A program made the position numbers and the translations under genes. This document shows, in pieces, positions 48,441 to 60,758 of a DNA stretch of 64,000 nt (positions within the stretch are counted from its first letter, which is position 1; each line of letters opens with the position of its first letter). The stretch covers positions 2,956,501-3,020,500 of the forward strand of contig NC_092201.1 in NCBI RefSeq assembly GCF_043641665.1, given 5' to 3'. This DNA comes from Enoplosus armatus. Taxonomy: Eukaryota; Chordata; Actinopteri; Centrarchiformes; Enoplosidae. Under the pieces are notes generated by a model, which searched no databases, had not been told where the DNA came from, and was given only the letters and a program-made list of their open reading frames with translations.

Positions 48441-49079
48441 TATAATCTCCCCCGCAGACAGAGCGAGGAGTCATAATGTCACCTTTATGTTCCCGTTAAA
48501 CACGGCAGCGTTTGCAGTCACGTGCAGCTCACCTTTTCTGCAGTTTGCAAATTGTGCAGCGGAGCAGCGCTTCATCTGTCCAGCCCACCCCCTGCACCGT
48601 GGCTTTTCTGCCCCGTTAGTGCATAAACGGAGTAAATCATTTACGGTCACCCGCTTTTTACAGCCTCCTGGTGTAGCCGGGATTTTATTAGACACTTCCC
48701 ACTCCAAATGTGAAATAAACGCTGCAGTATATATCTGCCTTCTCTCGCTGCCTACATGATTCTGCGCTGTAAATGTCGAAGAAGATGACCTTAATTTGAG
48801 ACAAAACACCTCCAAAAATGTATGGGCCACGTATTATCTATTTACTTATTTATTTTCTCAATGTGTTTTATTATTCTCGTCCTGTGCACCCTCCAAACGT
48901 TAAGCCAATGTGTTCTTTTTTTCTTTTCTTTTTTTTTTAACGGCGGCTTCTCCCTGCGATTTTATTTTAAAATATTAGGCCGAGGTGGGGAGAATTATAA
49001 ACGACTCTGCTCTTATCTGCTCCCTTCACGTATCCAGGATCACAGAAGCTGATTAAGAAAGAAGTCACAGCCAACGCTG

Positions 49080-49560
49080 GATTCATAATGATTTGGAATA
49101 ATGAATCCTTATCTCCCCTCTGCAGATTATCAGCCTTTCAGCTCGCCATGTTTTGTTACATGGGATAATTTATTGCATCTAATACATCACAATGAATCTG
49201 ATGGGGGAAAGTGATGGCCATGTTAGGGAGAGAGGCTTCTTTTTTTTTATCCCGGGGCAATGAAATGCCTTTACGATTTTTAATTGGTAAAATATAAGGG
49301 GGATCTGATAAAAAAAATAGAAGCACAGAGGTATAATCTTGCCTGCTAGTGTTCCAGCAGCACTCTGCACTATAATTAGTGTGTCAATTTCAACCTGAAA
49401 TTAACAGCATCGACCTGCCATCTCTGCTTACGCCGGTGGAGTCAGCTAGATCCTAATTTCGCATGATTTATTTTTCACCAAGAAGAGATAATTAATCATA
49501 AACACTGAAAACAGTGCAGCAAAGTGGAGATAACAAAATATTTGCATCTAAAAAGATTCG
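49080..49560. promoter_or_regulatory. Candidate conserved non-coding element with GATA sites
   Basis: TTATCT at 49109-49114, TTATCA at 49127-49132 and GGATAA at 49163-49168 lie in unique A/T-rich sequence with several TAATT words. Only the first two fit WGATAR strictly. Flanked by poly-T and C-rich runs. Function inferred. Confidence 0.3.
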
Positions 49561-49732
49561 ATGAAGCTAATTCGTTTTTACCCCCCCACCCCCACCCTCA
49601 CCCCCACCCCTCCTTCCATCCCAAGCCCACCTGATCTAGCCGCTGCTGCAGTACTCATGAGTACCTCCAAGATTTTTAATTTTCCATGATTAATCTTTGG
49701 GTGGCGATGTATCATTAATCACTACATAAGAT

Positions 49733-49940
49733 GGGGGGGGGGGGGGGGGGAGTGAAGGGAGGCATGCCCCCCCCACCCACCCCCACCCTGCGTAAATATC
49801 GGCTACAGTGTGGGGAACTGTAATTGTTGGATTGTGGAAGTGTAGCATCATGTGCATGGTGGTGTCACTGTTGTTGGGAAGCATGCCATCTTTCTTTTCT
49901 TTTTTTTATTGAAAGGGGAGGGGTGGGGGGGGGGGGGGGG
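49733..49940. repeat. G18 and G16 runs
   Basis: G18 at 49733-49750 and G16 at about 49925-49940, with a C-rich block between them. Confidence 0.9.
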
Positions 49941-50949
49941 TGTTAGCCTGACAGCCACCAGGATGAAACGTGCAGAAGCTTATATAATAACAATAACAAC
50001 AATAATGTATAACCTATACTGGTTATTATTATTATTATATTATTATTATTGGATAATCATTCTCTGTGTGGAAGTCGTCGTTGGCTCAGTGCCCGTGCAG
50101 CGCTGAGTTTTTGGAAGGCGCTGTGTTTAAACTCGGGCATGCTCACCGTGCCAGGATACATTTGCATTTTATTTGCAGCTGTAATTAGCTGATCAGCATC
50201 TCTGTCTCTCTCTCTCTCTGTCTGTCACTGTCTCTCTCCCTCTTCTCATTATGATTTAGTGTTTTCCGCCGCCTCTTTCACTGCCTCTCCCCAATCCCTC
50301 ATTTTCCAATGTCCTGGCAGCGCCACCAGATGTTTATCGGTTTTATACCCAGGGACACTGCCATGTCAAACAAACCGGGGATGGACACTTACAGGCGGCT
50401 GGGTATCCAGGCAAGCAAGCCCCCTCCCTCTCCTCCTCCTCCTTCTCTTTCCTGGCTGAGCAGAATAATCCTGGACTGGGTGGCCACTGGGAGTCCAGTG
50501 AGGGTTTCATATGAAAGAAAAACAACGCTGGTTGCTGCTTAAAGGGGTCTCCAAACTAGCCTGATTTAATTCACCCTGTGAGAGGAAATCTTAATCTTTT
50601 GTCAGTGCAGAAACGGGCCATGTGTAGGGGCTGATGGGAGGCTGATGCTGCGGCCCAGATACCGCAGATAGAGATGTGGAGATGAGCTTAATGAGATGCA
50701 AGGCTGGGGAGCTGGGGACAAACATCCAGTCCGGAGTCCTCCCAGGAGAGACCGGCACAATGCGACCTGCCTGTTATCTGCAGGGGAATGTACTCCCTCT
50801 TTAATGAGCAGTCGTTTATTAAAAGCACACACTCTTTTAACCTCATCATTGGAAAAAAAAAAGGCTTTGCAGGAGCGCGTCGACCCCCCACAGAGGACGT
50901 GTACAGTAGCTATCTCGGTGCAGATCACCTGTGTTGCAACAATCACAAC

Positions 50950-51060
50950 AACGCGTCAGAGGGTTTTGCAGAGCCCCCAGTTGGCCATGATATACAAATA
51001 TTTATCCTCTGATAAGGAACCGCCACGATAGCAGATAACCTCCTATTCCACCGCGTCAGG
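50950..51060. promoter_or_regulatory. Candidate GATA autoregulatory element (four GATA motifs in 37 bp)
   Basis: TTATCC at 51002-51007, TGATAAGG at 51010-51017, CGATAG at 51026-51031 and AGATAA at 51033-51038. A CAGTTG E-box lies at 50978-50983. TGATAAGG and AGATAA fit WGATAR; the other two are relaxed. About 10 kb upstream of the gata3 start. Confidence 0.4.
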
Positions 51061-52829
51061 ACTCTGTCTCTGTACCGTCACCAAACACCCCCCCCCCCCC
51101 CCTTCTTCTCTCCACAAACTTCTCCCTCGCTTTTAATTCATCAAAGCGATATTAGGAGACTCCCTGAGCCGCTTTAGTCAATGACTGTTTGTGGGGTTGT
51201 GGAGTCTGGAGAGCAGAGGAGGAGGAGGTGGGTGGGGGGGGGGGGGGGGGGGGCTGAGTGGGAGGAGGGTTTCCAAAAAAAAAAGAATGAATGAAAGAGT
51301 GGCTTGATTTTCCCTCCCAATCCACGGAACAAATAGTGAACATTTAACGTTTACACTCTGCCTGGCGACTCACTGGCGCTGCGGGGCCGAGCCGGGCTAA
51401 AGTGTCCCGAAAGCCTTTGGAGGGGTGTAAGTCCCCGGCTATCGGGTTCTCCAGATCCCCTTTAAATGACTGTCAAAAGAGGCCAAATATCAAATTGCAC
51501 GGGGTCTCGCTCTCCCCGCCCTCTCTCGCGCCTCTCAGCAGCCTGTGCCAGCCTGGCACCAGTAATGCGTTACTGTAATGTGATTACTTCATTCTTTATC
51601 TTCACTTTGGGGATTTAGTTGTTCTCATTACTTTTGAAAAACAGACGTCAGACAAACAGCCTGTTAATTGAGGCAGATTTTCTCTTTTAAGATCTAATAA
51701 TTCATCATCTTCATCAGTTGTCGATTTAGGCAGAAAATAACTGTCTGCAGCAACATTTACTGAACTTACAGCCCAGTTTGAGACATAAATGATAGAGTTG
51801 AGCATCAAATAGGGTTAAAATTAAAAACATTAAAATGAACGGAGCTGAGGATAATACAGTAACTCCACTGTAACGAACGAATAGATCCTGCAACAGTTAT
51901 TTATTTTATTTTTACATGTTCAGACCCCTAAAAAGTATTCAAACAAAACAATCTCATTATATAATAATTCTCATTATATTCTCGTGTTTAACCAGAGTTC
52001 AGCTGAACGCAGCAGCTGTTATGATGGAGACGTACTGATCATATAAAGACACTTTAACCACTGTGTTGGTATAATAATAATAATAATAATAATAGCACAT
52101 ATTGACATCAACGAAAATATCAATAAAAAGAATGACTCCTTAAAAGAAGTGAATTCAGTTCGATGCTTTTATCATTCAGGTTATGAAAACGACTCATTTC
52201 AGGAGGGTTTAACTTCAAGTTTCCCAAATTAGACGTGTTGAAAATAACACAGCCTTTTTAAACAGCCTTATCTCCAAAAGGCCTCTGCATTGTCATTAAT
52301 CTTCAGCAGGCTAATTAAATTAATCCATCCCCCTCTTGGCATTGGAATATAACGACCACCACTAAATCCGCTGCAGGATAACGGATTTGTTTTGAAAACG
52401 AAGAGACTTCCCTGTTTTAATGGTCTACAAGAAGCACCAGGCCGGATTCATTATCAGCTGCATTTCCTTTTTCTTCTCTGACGGATGATTCCAAACAAAA
52501 CGCACCTTTTGCGTTTCAGAGCGTCGTTTTTTTTTTGTTTTTTTTTTATTCTGTAAACGGAAGGAGGGTGGAGAGTTGCGGATTTGATTGACAGTCCGTC
52601 CGCGGGATCATGTTTAATCCCTGCCTCTCTCGAGCCTGTTCAGAACTCATTTCTCCACCGCGAGATGGGGGACTCAGATGGTTGCCGGGGCAACGGCGAT
52701 AGTGCTAAGCCATTTCCATTTTCTGCGAATGAGGTGGTGATGGGAGGGGGGGGGGGGGGGGGGGGGGGCATTTGCGACAGAGGTCGTCACAAAGTCATTC
52801 ACAAACACAGCGGAGGGGCTCATTACTCT
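51061..52829. other. Intergenic with C, G and TAA repeats
   Basis: C run at about 51088-51102, G20 at 51234-51253, ATA repeat at about 52071-52094 and G23 at 52746-52768. No gene is seen. Confidence 0.7.
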
Positions 52830-53320
52830 GAAGGAAACAGATTACTCGTTACTTTTACTCAAAAGTAATATGTATTCAGTCGTTACTCGCTGTGGGCCTC
52901 AGTCCATACTGTGCGGAAGAAGCCCTTTCCTGCAGTAAAAGTACCGGCAAGTAAAATTACAGAAGTATTATCAGTAAGTACAACTTCACTTTGTATTATT
53001 TTCTTAGATGAACTACAGAGTCACTGCTCTGCTCTTACAGTAACTCACCCACACATACACTGTGTTTCTGTGATTAATTAAAGTCGTTCCCAAACTTTTT
53101 TTTTAAAGTAAAAGATTATATGTTTTTATGTAAAATCTTAATCTGCAAAGTAACTAGTCTCCAATGAATGTAGTGAAGTAAAAAAAAATTATAAATGTCC
53201 CCCCTAAATGTAGTGGAGAAGAAAATGGAAATATAATACTCAAGGAAAGTACAAGTAGGTCAAATGTGTACTTGAGTAAATGTACTTTACACACTATCAC
53301 TGCTTTACTTTCCTGTTACA
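52830..53320 (-). repeat. Second copy of the AAGTAC-rich fish repeat
   Basis: gtagtggagaagaaaatgg, aatactcaaggaaagtac and gtacttgagtaaatgtac, preceded by ttacttttactcaaaagtaa, give the characteristic wording of this family, also at 1-600. No coding capacity. Confidence 0.6.
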
Positions 53321-53611
53321 TCCTGCTCCTGAAATTTACTTTTAATCAGCTTGAAATCTACATAACAATCATCTGAACTGCACTGAAGTAATTTCTTATT
53401 TTATAAACTTATTTTAAAATGATATTAATTAGGCTATAAAGTGAATCAGGATGCTTTCTGTCTCTTCAGAGAAACAGGCGCTCGGCATCATCAGCATCCA
53501 GTGACGCCGTCCACGAGAAGGTGAAGATGAACCGGCCTTTCTGATCAAAGCACCCGTCTATAAAGCTCAAGGCTGGCCTTCCTAGGCGGGTATGTTGCCT
53601 TTATTCTGAGG

Positions 53612-53655
<44 letters not shown>

Positions 53656-56600
53656 ACATCACCCCTCGACAGTGAGAAATGCCTTTGCTTTCCATCAGGG
53701 TGCACAAACCTGCCATCTTTCTTTCTGGCATTTTAAATCAACCGTCTGCTTCACCTGCATCTGGAATCCTGCACCCCGTCTCCCCGGGGTGCCGCTTACA
53801 TATAACCAGGTTGACAGTGTCAGCGTGCCGGCAGGGTGTTAATGCACTGCTTGTTAGTTTTAATTAAGTAGCCTATAGCCTAGTGATCAGTGAGATCAAG
53901 GGCAGTAATTTAAATAAGAAGCACACCAGGTCTCCAGTAAACTGCAGGCGAGAGTGCTGGCTCCAGTTCTGCTGCTTTTCTCCGTCACCTGGCCTCATTA
54001 ATTCAAAACATCTTTGCCTTTCGGTTGACATGACACCACACCTGTCAGAACATAGCCCACTCCTCAGTCAGTCCTGGCACCGGTGGTCTCATAATTTTAT
54101 TTTCACAACCGACCAACTTTCCGTCTCAGCAGAGAGCCACGGGCGTCTGCAGACTCTATTTGGTCTGTGTCTACACGATAAAGAGGAAAGTTAGGTGAAG
54201 GACAACAATCTTGTGGAGGAGACCGATCAGGAGGAATAATGATAATAAGGCTAATAAGGTATCTCTCTGCAGCACATTGTTGAAGAGTTTGCATGTCGCC
54301 TATGAGGCTGCTTAAATTAAGCCACATCCAGCAGGTCTTTTTGTACTGAATATGCAAACATATTTGACAACGAATAGTGTAATTGCAGATGATGCTTTAG
54401 GCCTGTCTTTAAAGAAAAAGCTTTCAGAATATTCAAACTGCCCTCCTTTCACATCGCACCCCTACCAGCTTTTGAAAAGCTGATGTTTAAAAAGAATTGA
54501 TAAAGGAGAGAGAAGATCCGCGGGCAGAGGAGATAGAAGAGTTGCTCTCAGGCTAAATACAGTCTGACGCAGTCAACACATCTGATGAAAGGTCGGGATA
54601 TTGTTTCAAGAGTAAGCAGAATAAAACTCCAAGTTACAGATTGTTTCAAGAAAATGGGTCAATTATGCAGTTTGAACTTTTAGAAGAACATTTATTACTT
54701 TTATAAAGAAAACAGACACTTATCAGCGTCCAGATTTGGATTGGCTGCTCGCTATGAACCCACGAAACTGTCAGCATGTTATCAAATCATGCCGTATCCA
54801 ATTTCTAATACAAGTTTTATTAGTTTCTAATGATGATCATATGCCCTTTAAGCTATTTTCACTGTCTATTTTAATACTTTCTTGTATGAAGATTGGTCCA
54901 GAGTTTTATGTTGTTGTTTCAATTATTGAATAAATCAATTAAAATGTACGCGGAGGTTTAAAAGATTTAACTGAATACTAAAAGGATGTCCTCATGTTGT
55001 CTAACAGCCTATAAGAATGAGCGTACACACACTGGGCTCTAAGTTTTGACTTTATTCAACTCTACTTGAAAAAGCAGATGCATCATGGCCTATAAGTGTA
55101 GTTGTTTGTATTTTGGGTCCTCAGGACTTTCATTTTTCTGAACATTGACTCCACAGTGACACAGTAGCTGCAATGCATGCTGGACTGGACCTCTGGCCAC
55201 CCCCCAACACTGCTGTCAGAGCAGGTGTTTCCCACCAGCTGTTAAAGGTAAAACAGCAGCTGTTTTCTGCCTAGTTATTTAGTGTTGAGGCCATTCATAT
55301 TCCAAAGGCATCACAAAATAAAACGTCTTCATGTGGTCTTCTGAGACTGCGAGATGCGGTTGAAAGCTCTGGAAAAGGTTAGTAAGAGGACCATGAGTTG
55401 AGATTTCTTTGTCAATTTACTGTTTCCGAGGTTAAGAATGAACTCTCACGCTTAACGTAGTTTCAGATGTTTTCTTTTCCCAAAGACACCCTGTGGAGTT
55501 GTTGACAACTAGTAGTGGGTCCCTGCTGTGAGGGCAAGCTAGAAAACATGGATAATAATGCCTGATTTAATATCAAAATATTCAAAAAATTGGCTTTTTA
55601 TGAGGAAGGAGATGCATTCAACATGTTTGTTAGACCTCGAGGAAACACACAATTCGGGTTGGTGAGAATTAAATGTCTTTTAAAGCAGAAATGTTAAAAT
55701 ACTTAACCCTTTTTTTCTTCTTTTCTTCAGGTCCAGCTGCGTCCTGCGCTCCCCTCAGAGGATTATTCATGACCCAAGATGCTGGCTAAACAAAAAGACT
55801 AATACAAAACCTTTCTGAAGCCAACTGAAACACATTAAGACATTATACATCGCAGGCAGGAGCCACTGTGATTACAGATAAGCTGGTAAATAACTCCAAA
55901 AGCACTCATTATAAATGCCACTTGAAATTCTCAAACGCTTCCCTCCAAATGCTGCGGCTCGAGCATAAACTCGCCTGGAAGACGTTGAGATCGACCCCTC
56001 TAACATTCAGGTCCCAGCAGACGCACTCAGGCCGCTGCTCATTAGACACTATAATCTTATCTGCTTCTCTCCCTTCAAAAACATATCCATCGCAAACTGT
56101 TATCCATGAAAACAGATAATGTTATTGTTAGATCTCCCCGACCTCGACGTCTTTCTTCCAACGAAAACAACAGGTGTAAGATGAAAAGTGTGAGGCCGGC
56201 CGACGGAGAAAGTGGTGTTGTCTTTGTGACTGAAGTGTCCAATAAGGGCCGGATTGAGGTGTTACCTTTCAACCTCATCATTCCTGCGCTAACGTGGTCG
56301 ATTCTTCCTCGTCTCGACGACGAAGAGCTTCCTGATTACAACCTGGAGGGCTTTTTTTTTTAAAACAGTTTGATGATGAAGAAGAAGTTTGCGCCCACCT
56401 AAAGGGGAAGTGTAAACTGCATGTGAACTTATTGCTGTACTTGAATACGTATCAGACATATACATCAGCACGCAAATGCACAGGCTTAACAGATTTGGCC
56501 CAAGTCCTCGCAAACATCAACTTTCTGGGTTTAAGATGAGAGAAATAGTACAATCGGTACCTAACTCATGTGGAAAACATTCCTTATCAATTCTCCAACA

Positions 56601-57615
56601 TGCGGCTCCAAACTGCTACCGTCTGTCTGCCTGGGCCAGTGTCAGTTTTCTTGAGGAAATAGGAATAGATCCCAAAAATAAAAGACTGCAATTTTCCTTT
56701 GATTGGTCTTATCACAGAGCAGAAATCTCAGGCTGTTCTGGCCCGCCATTACGTCCGATCAGAGCAAAAGGGATAGTCCAGCCAAATGTATAAAGAGGTT
56801 ATGAGAGCTATCAAGAGAGCGGTGACGTCGTGAGTGTGTTGCTGTATTTACTGACCGAAAGATCGGGACATTTAGATTCATCCAAACAGCCCCAGCAGTA
56901 ATACGGGAACAACCTCTGGTGAGGAAAGTGTTTTTTTGTATTCAGGGATGTCAACTTATCTGCTGGAAAGTCGAGGGAGATGGAAGAAAAAGGAGAAGGC
57001 GACTGGATAACTAGAAGCCCCGCAGGCGTCTGCCACTCATCTGCCACTCAACCGATGCAGATCCAGTTTGATTTTTAACTCCTTAATACTTGATTGTATT
57101 ATCTGGGGCGTGATAAAAATAAGTCACTGTTTCAGCCGAGAGCAACAAAGTGTCAGTCAGAAGCCGCAGCCGACGATACGCTAAAAGCCTTTCTGTGCTT
57201 CTGGCGCAGACAAGCAGATACAGAGCAGATTATGCTTTATTAGCTGTTCATGGAGACTTAATTGTGAGATCAAAGTTAACAGTGTTCCATCGGTGCGAGG
57301 CAGAGCAGATTTCATTAGGCTGAGAAATATCAGTGCAATAATAGTGTCATCTGCACACGGCGTGGCAAAATGTGTTAAGAATGTTTCAAAATTTACCCCA
57401 AAAAAAACAGTTTACGAAGAAGGAAAAGATTAATAAAGGACTAATACAACTGGATTTAACATGACGGCTACATGAAGAGGAGCAGCTCGGTCCAGTCGGA
57501 CAACTATCGTGGATTAGAGAGGGAAAAAATACATGTCGTATGATGTCGTAGTGCATTAATGAGGAATTGATGTGAACACCGAGAGAAGCTAAGATGTGAA
57601 TAGTCCATTACTCAC
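53321..57615. other. Intergenic, CA repeat, no gene seen
   Basis: CA repeat at 53617-53649. The rest is largely unique sequence with short, unconvincing open frames on both strands. Confidence 0.6.
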
Positions 57616-57690
57616 AGACGTAAGAGCTCGTCCTGCAGAAGATCATGGGTTTGTAGAAAGGTCTTGTAAGACGCCGAAGGGACCAAAACT
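57616..57690 (-). other. Exon-like segment with splice borders (unassigned)
   Basis: Minus strand: ttttatcttttaccag, then 75 nt, then gtgagt. Two frames are open. No protein family recognised. One of four such segments on this strand between 57.6 and 62.7 kb. Confidence 0.2.
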
Positions 57691-58264
57691 CTGGTAAAAG
57701 ATAAAAGGACACAGGAACAGAAACTGTTGTCAGAGTCTGTGCGGACAGGAGGGCTGAAGGAAAGACACATTTTGAGTGTTTAAGTTTTGTTCCAAGCCCA
57801 CGGTGCAAAGATTGCACTCAGCTTTGGGATGCACTAGTAAAGTGGAGGTCGAGGGTTGGCCTGTTTCGGCTCGTAATGCGCAGTGACGTCTGGCCGTTTA
57901 GTAGCAGCGTTAGCAGTTTCTAACAGCGATAGCAGTAAAGTTTATTAGGGTGAGAGGAGGGTACAGTTGCATCCCCCTCCTCACCCTCCTCATCCTCCAG
58001 CAACAGCTGGGTGAAGCTCAGGATGGTTGGTAGATTTTAGCTTTACATGCATGGATTTGTTTATTTAAAGGATGGATATCTGCTATGATAACATCACATT
58101 CACAAACGTATTTACCGAGAGCAGTCAGGGTTTTAAACAAGCCAGGTTTAACCGGGAGGTCCGCCTGTAAACTGCAAGCTATGTTAACAATGGACAGTGA
58201 ACTTTTCGTCTTGGTTTGTTTACAACCTGTCTGATCACCTGACCACTCCTGCTGTTGTCCCTTC

Positions 58265-58530
58265 AGACTAGAGCTGCAATTGGTCGTCAACTGTTTTTAC
58301 TTTTCAAGCAAAAGTGTAAAACATTTGCTGGTTCCAGCTTATGACAGTAAACGAAGAGTCTTTGGGTTCTGGACTGTTGGTCGGACAAAAGAAGCAACTT
58401 AAAGGCGTCACTTTGGGCCTCGCGGAAATTGCGATGAGCATTTTTCACAATTATATGACATTTTATAGATTTAAGTGATGTTGTTGTGGAACGATTGAAG
58501 TTGCAATAAACCGTAATTATCCTTTAAATA
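58265..58530. repeat. Teleost interspersed repeat (gttggtcggacaaaa type)
   Basis: agagctgcaattggtcgtc, catttgctggttccagctt, ctttgggttctggactgttgg, tcggacaaaagaagcaactt and ttgcgatgagcatttttcac match, in order, an abundant fish repeat that I recall. Confidence 0.6.
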
Positions 58531-58617
58531 AAGCACTCCGTCGTGTGAGAGTGTGTGTGCTCGGAGGAACACATTAGGATTCATGTTCAGTCTTTTCCTC
58601 CATTTCAACAGTCTTAC

Positions 58618-58663
58618 CTGAGACCAGCGTGCCCTTTCCTTGCCAGTCAGATAGACGTCCTTC
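58618..58663 (-). other. Exon-like segment with splice borders (unassigned)
   Basis: Minus strand: cacgctttctgcag, 46 nt, CTCAG followed by gtaaga. It has strong borders and two open frames but no recognisable product. Confidence 0.25.
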
Positions 58664-59346
58664 CTGCAGAAAGCGTGTTCTTGAATTACACTCGGGATTG
58701 GATTTCTCCTGGAAGAGGGCAGACTTTCTTCGACTCAGTTCAGTTCACATCATACAGAAAAAGTAGCCTCAGTTACAAGGCCGGGCTTGAGGAATGTCAT
58801 TTGGGTTACAGCATCACTGAAGACACATTTTGAACCTGAACTTTTTTATATTCTGTTAAAACATCAAAAACTCATCAAATGATGGAACAGATGAAGACAA
58901 CAGCAGTCAAATCAGAGGGCTGACAAAACTGTGTGTCCCGGCATCCCCTGTGTGGCTGCCAGGTAACCGTGTGATTGACAGGCCACACACTAATAATATG
59001 AGCCCTTCACAGGAGGTGTGGCAGACTGCCACTGTTGCCGTGGCGCTGACCCCACATGACCCCCTGCTGTAACTGGCCGGTCTCACATGGCCGACTCATT
59101 TTTTATGTCTTATCTGAGCTACAGCGTCGTTTCTCGCTGCCTCAAACATCACGCACACACATATCGGTTTACTCAAATAAATACACAACAGCGTAAAGTC
59201 AGCTGGCAGACAAGCAGAGAGGTGGGGCTGTGGTGGGCGGGGGGGTCGGCCTGATGAGGAGGTGACCCTATGACCTCATGACGCTACAGGTCAGAGGGTG
59301 AGGCAACAATGGAGGAGCGAAGAGAGGAAGTCTGATACCTACTGAC

Positions 59347-59427
59347 CTTCACCAAGACGGGACCCTGTTCTCTCTTCCTCCGTCAGTTCGTCATCCGTCA
59401 GGTGCAGTCATGGTGTGGTTTTGAAGG
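59347..59427 (-). other. Exon-like segment with splice borders (unassigned, non-coding)
   Basis: Minus strand: cttttttggcttcag, 81 nt, GAAG followed by gtcagt. All three frames contain stops, so it would be untranslated if real. Confidence 0.15.
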
Positions 59428-59689
59428 CTGAAGCCAAAAAAGAAAAAAAAAGGACAGTATAATAGTTAGTAGTACACTTGAATTCATTAGAAATATCAAA
59501 AAGTTTCCTCCAGATATTATTGGACCCCAAAATATGTGAATAAGTGTTTATAATTTTAAAAACAAATAAAAATCAGATTTTAAAAGTCACGCTACACACA
59601 CAGAACATATACACAGATATTTCAAATTAGAAAGACAATAAAATCAAAAAACAATATATACAGTTACTTATTAGTCATGAACGATCTGG

Positions 59690-59970
59690 TGCATCTTGTT
59701 TTATGTATTAGTGCTTTATTGTATTAGTGCGTCTTGTATTGTTTTGTCTGTACTTTTTTGTTGTTTGTGTTTTTAGTGTACGTACCTGTTGTTGAGCTTG
59801 TGTTTTGTGCCTTCTCTTATGTTTCTATTGTTGAGTTTTATGTATTTTAAAGGTCCATCTGGAGACGGTCTTTGCAAATTAGCTTAAGCTATGAATGCTG
59901 CGGTGTGTGGCATTGATTTACGCTACATACTCGCCCCTAAACAAATAAACATTGAATAAAATACATTATA
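59690..59970 (+). mobile_element. Probable 3' end of a truncated non-LTR retrotransposon
   Basis: T/G-rich sequence, then ccatctggagacggtctttg, caaattagctta and the terminal aaacaaataaacattgaataaaat resemble fish LINE 3' tails. No reverse transcriptase is present, so it would be a 5'-truncated copy. Confidence 0.45.
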
Positions 59971-60724
59971 CAAGGTAGTGGTGTGGTAATGTGCAATATA
60001 GGCGAGTGGACAACAATGACACCAACTTCTTATAATCAATCTAACCTTCATGCTACACCCGCGTGACCCTCAGTGCACACGCCACCTCTGTTTACCTCCA
60101 CCCGACACACATCAGAAGCTGCAGCAGGTGATTCTGTTCTATACGTGCAACAAGTGTGTGACAATGAGGCTAAATGAAACAGCTGCCCTGTGAATCAAAG
60201 GGCACAAGAAAGGGGGTGTAGAAAGGTGGGGAGGGGGCGGGGGTCTGCGGTTTTGGTGAAAAAAAAAAAAAAAAAGATGAAATGGGCTTTTAGTAGTCGA
60301 GGAAACAGAGAATCAAACACTTCCTGACTTTAAAGTGGAAACAGCGGAGACTTCCTCCCTCATATGCAGGTAGAGGAGGCACCATCAGGGAGGAACAAAG
60401 ACGCAGAGTCTAAACATGAGGCTTTACGCCGTCACCATCTCTGTCTTCGGAGGACACAGAGAGAGCTTGTGTGTGTGAGAGTGTACACGTGTGTGCATTT
60501 GGTGTGTGCGTGAGCTTGTCGGCCTCTCTTGGGGTGGTAACACACACCGCGGCGGTGTGGTCGGGGGTGGGGGGGGGGCTCAGCGGCAATTTCTGTGGAG
60601 CTCATTCCACAACCGGTCACAGGGTTAAGTGCCACAGTCATACACACACATGCAGACACACACACATATGAACACTGGAGCCATTGAGTCGAATGTACAG
60701 AGTAGACGCCACCGGAGGGGGGGT

Positions 60725-60758
<34 letters not shown>

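Noticed and set aside
50309..50542. 77-codon plus-strand frame with an oppositely directed TATAAAA at 50341-50347
   Set aside because: No family match, no splice or start support; the TATA-like word is expected by chance.
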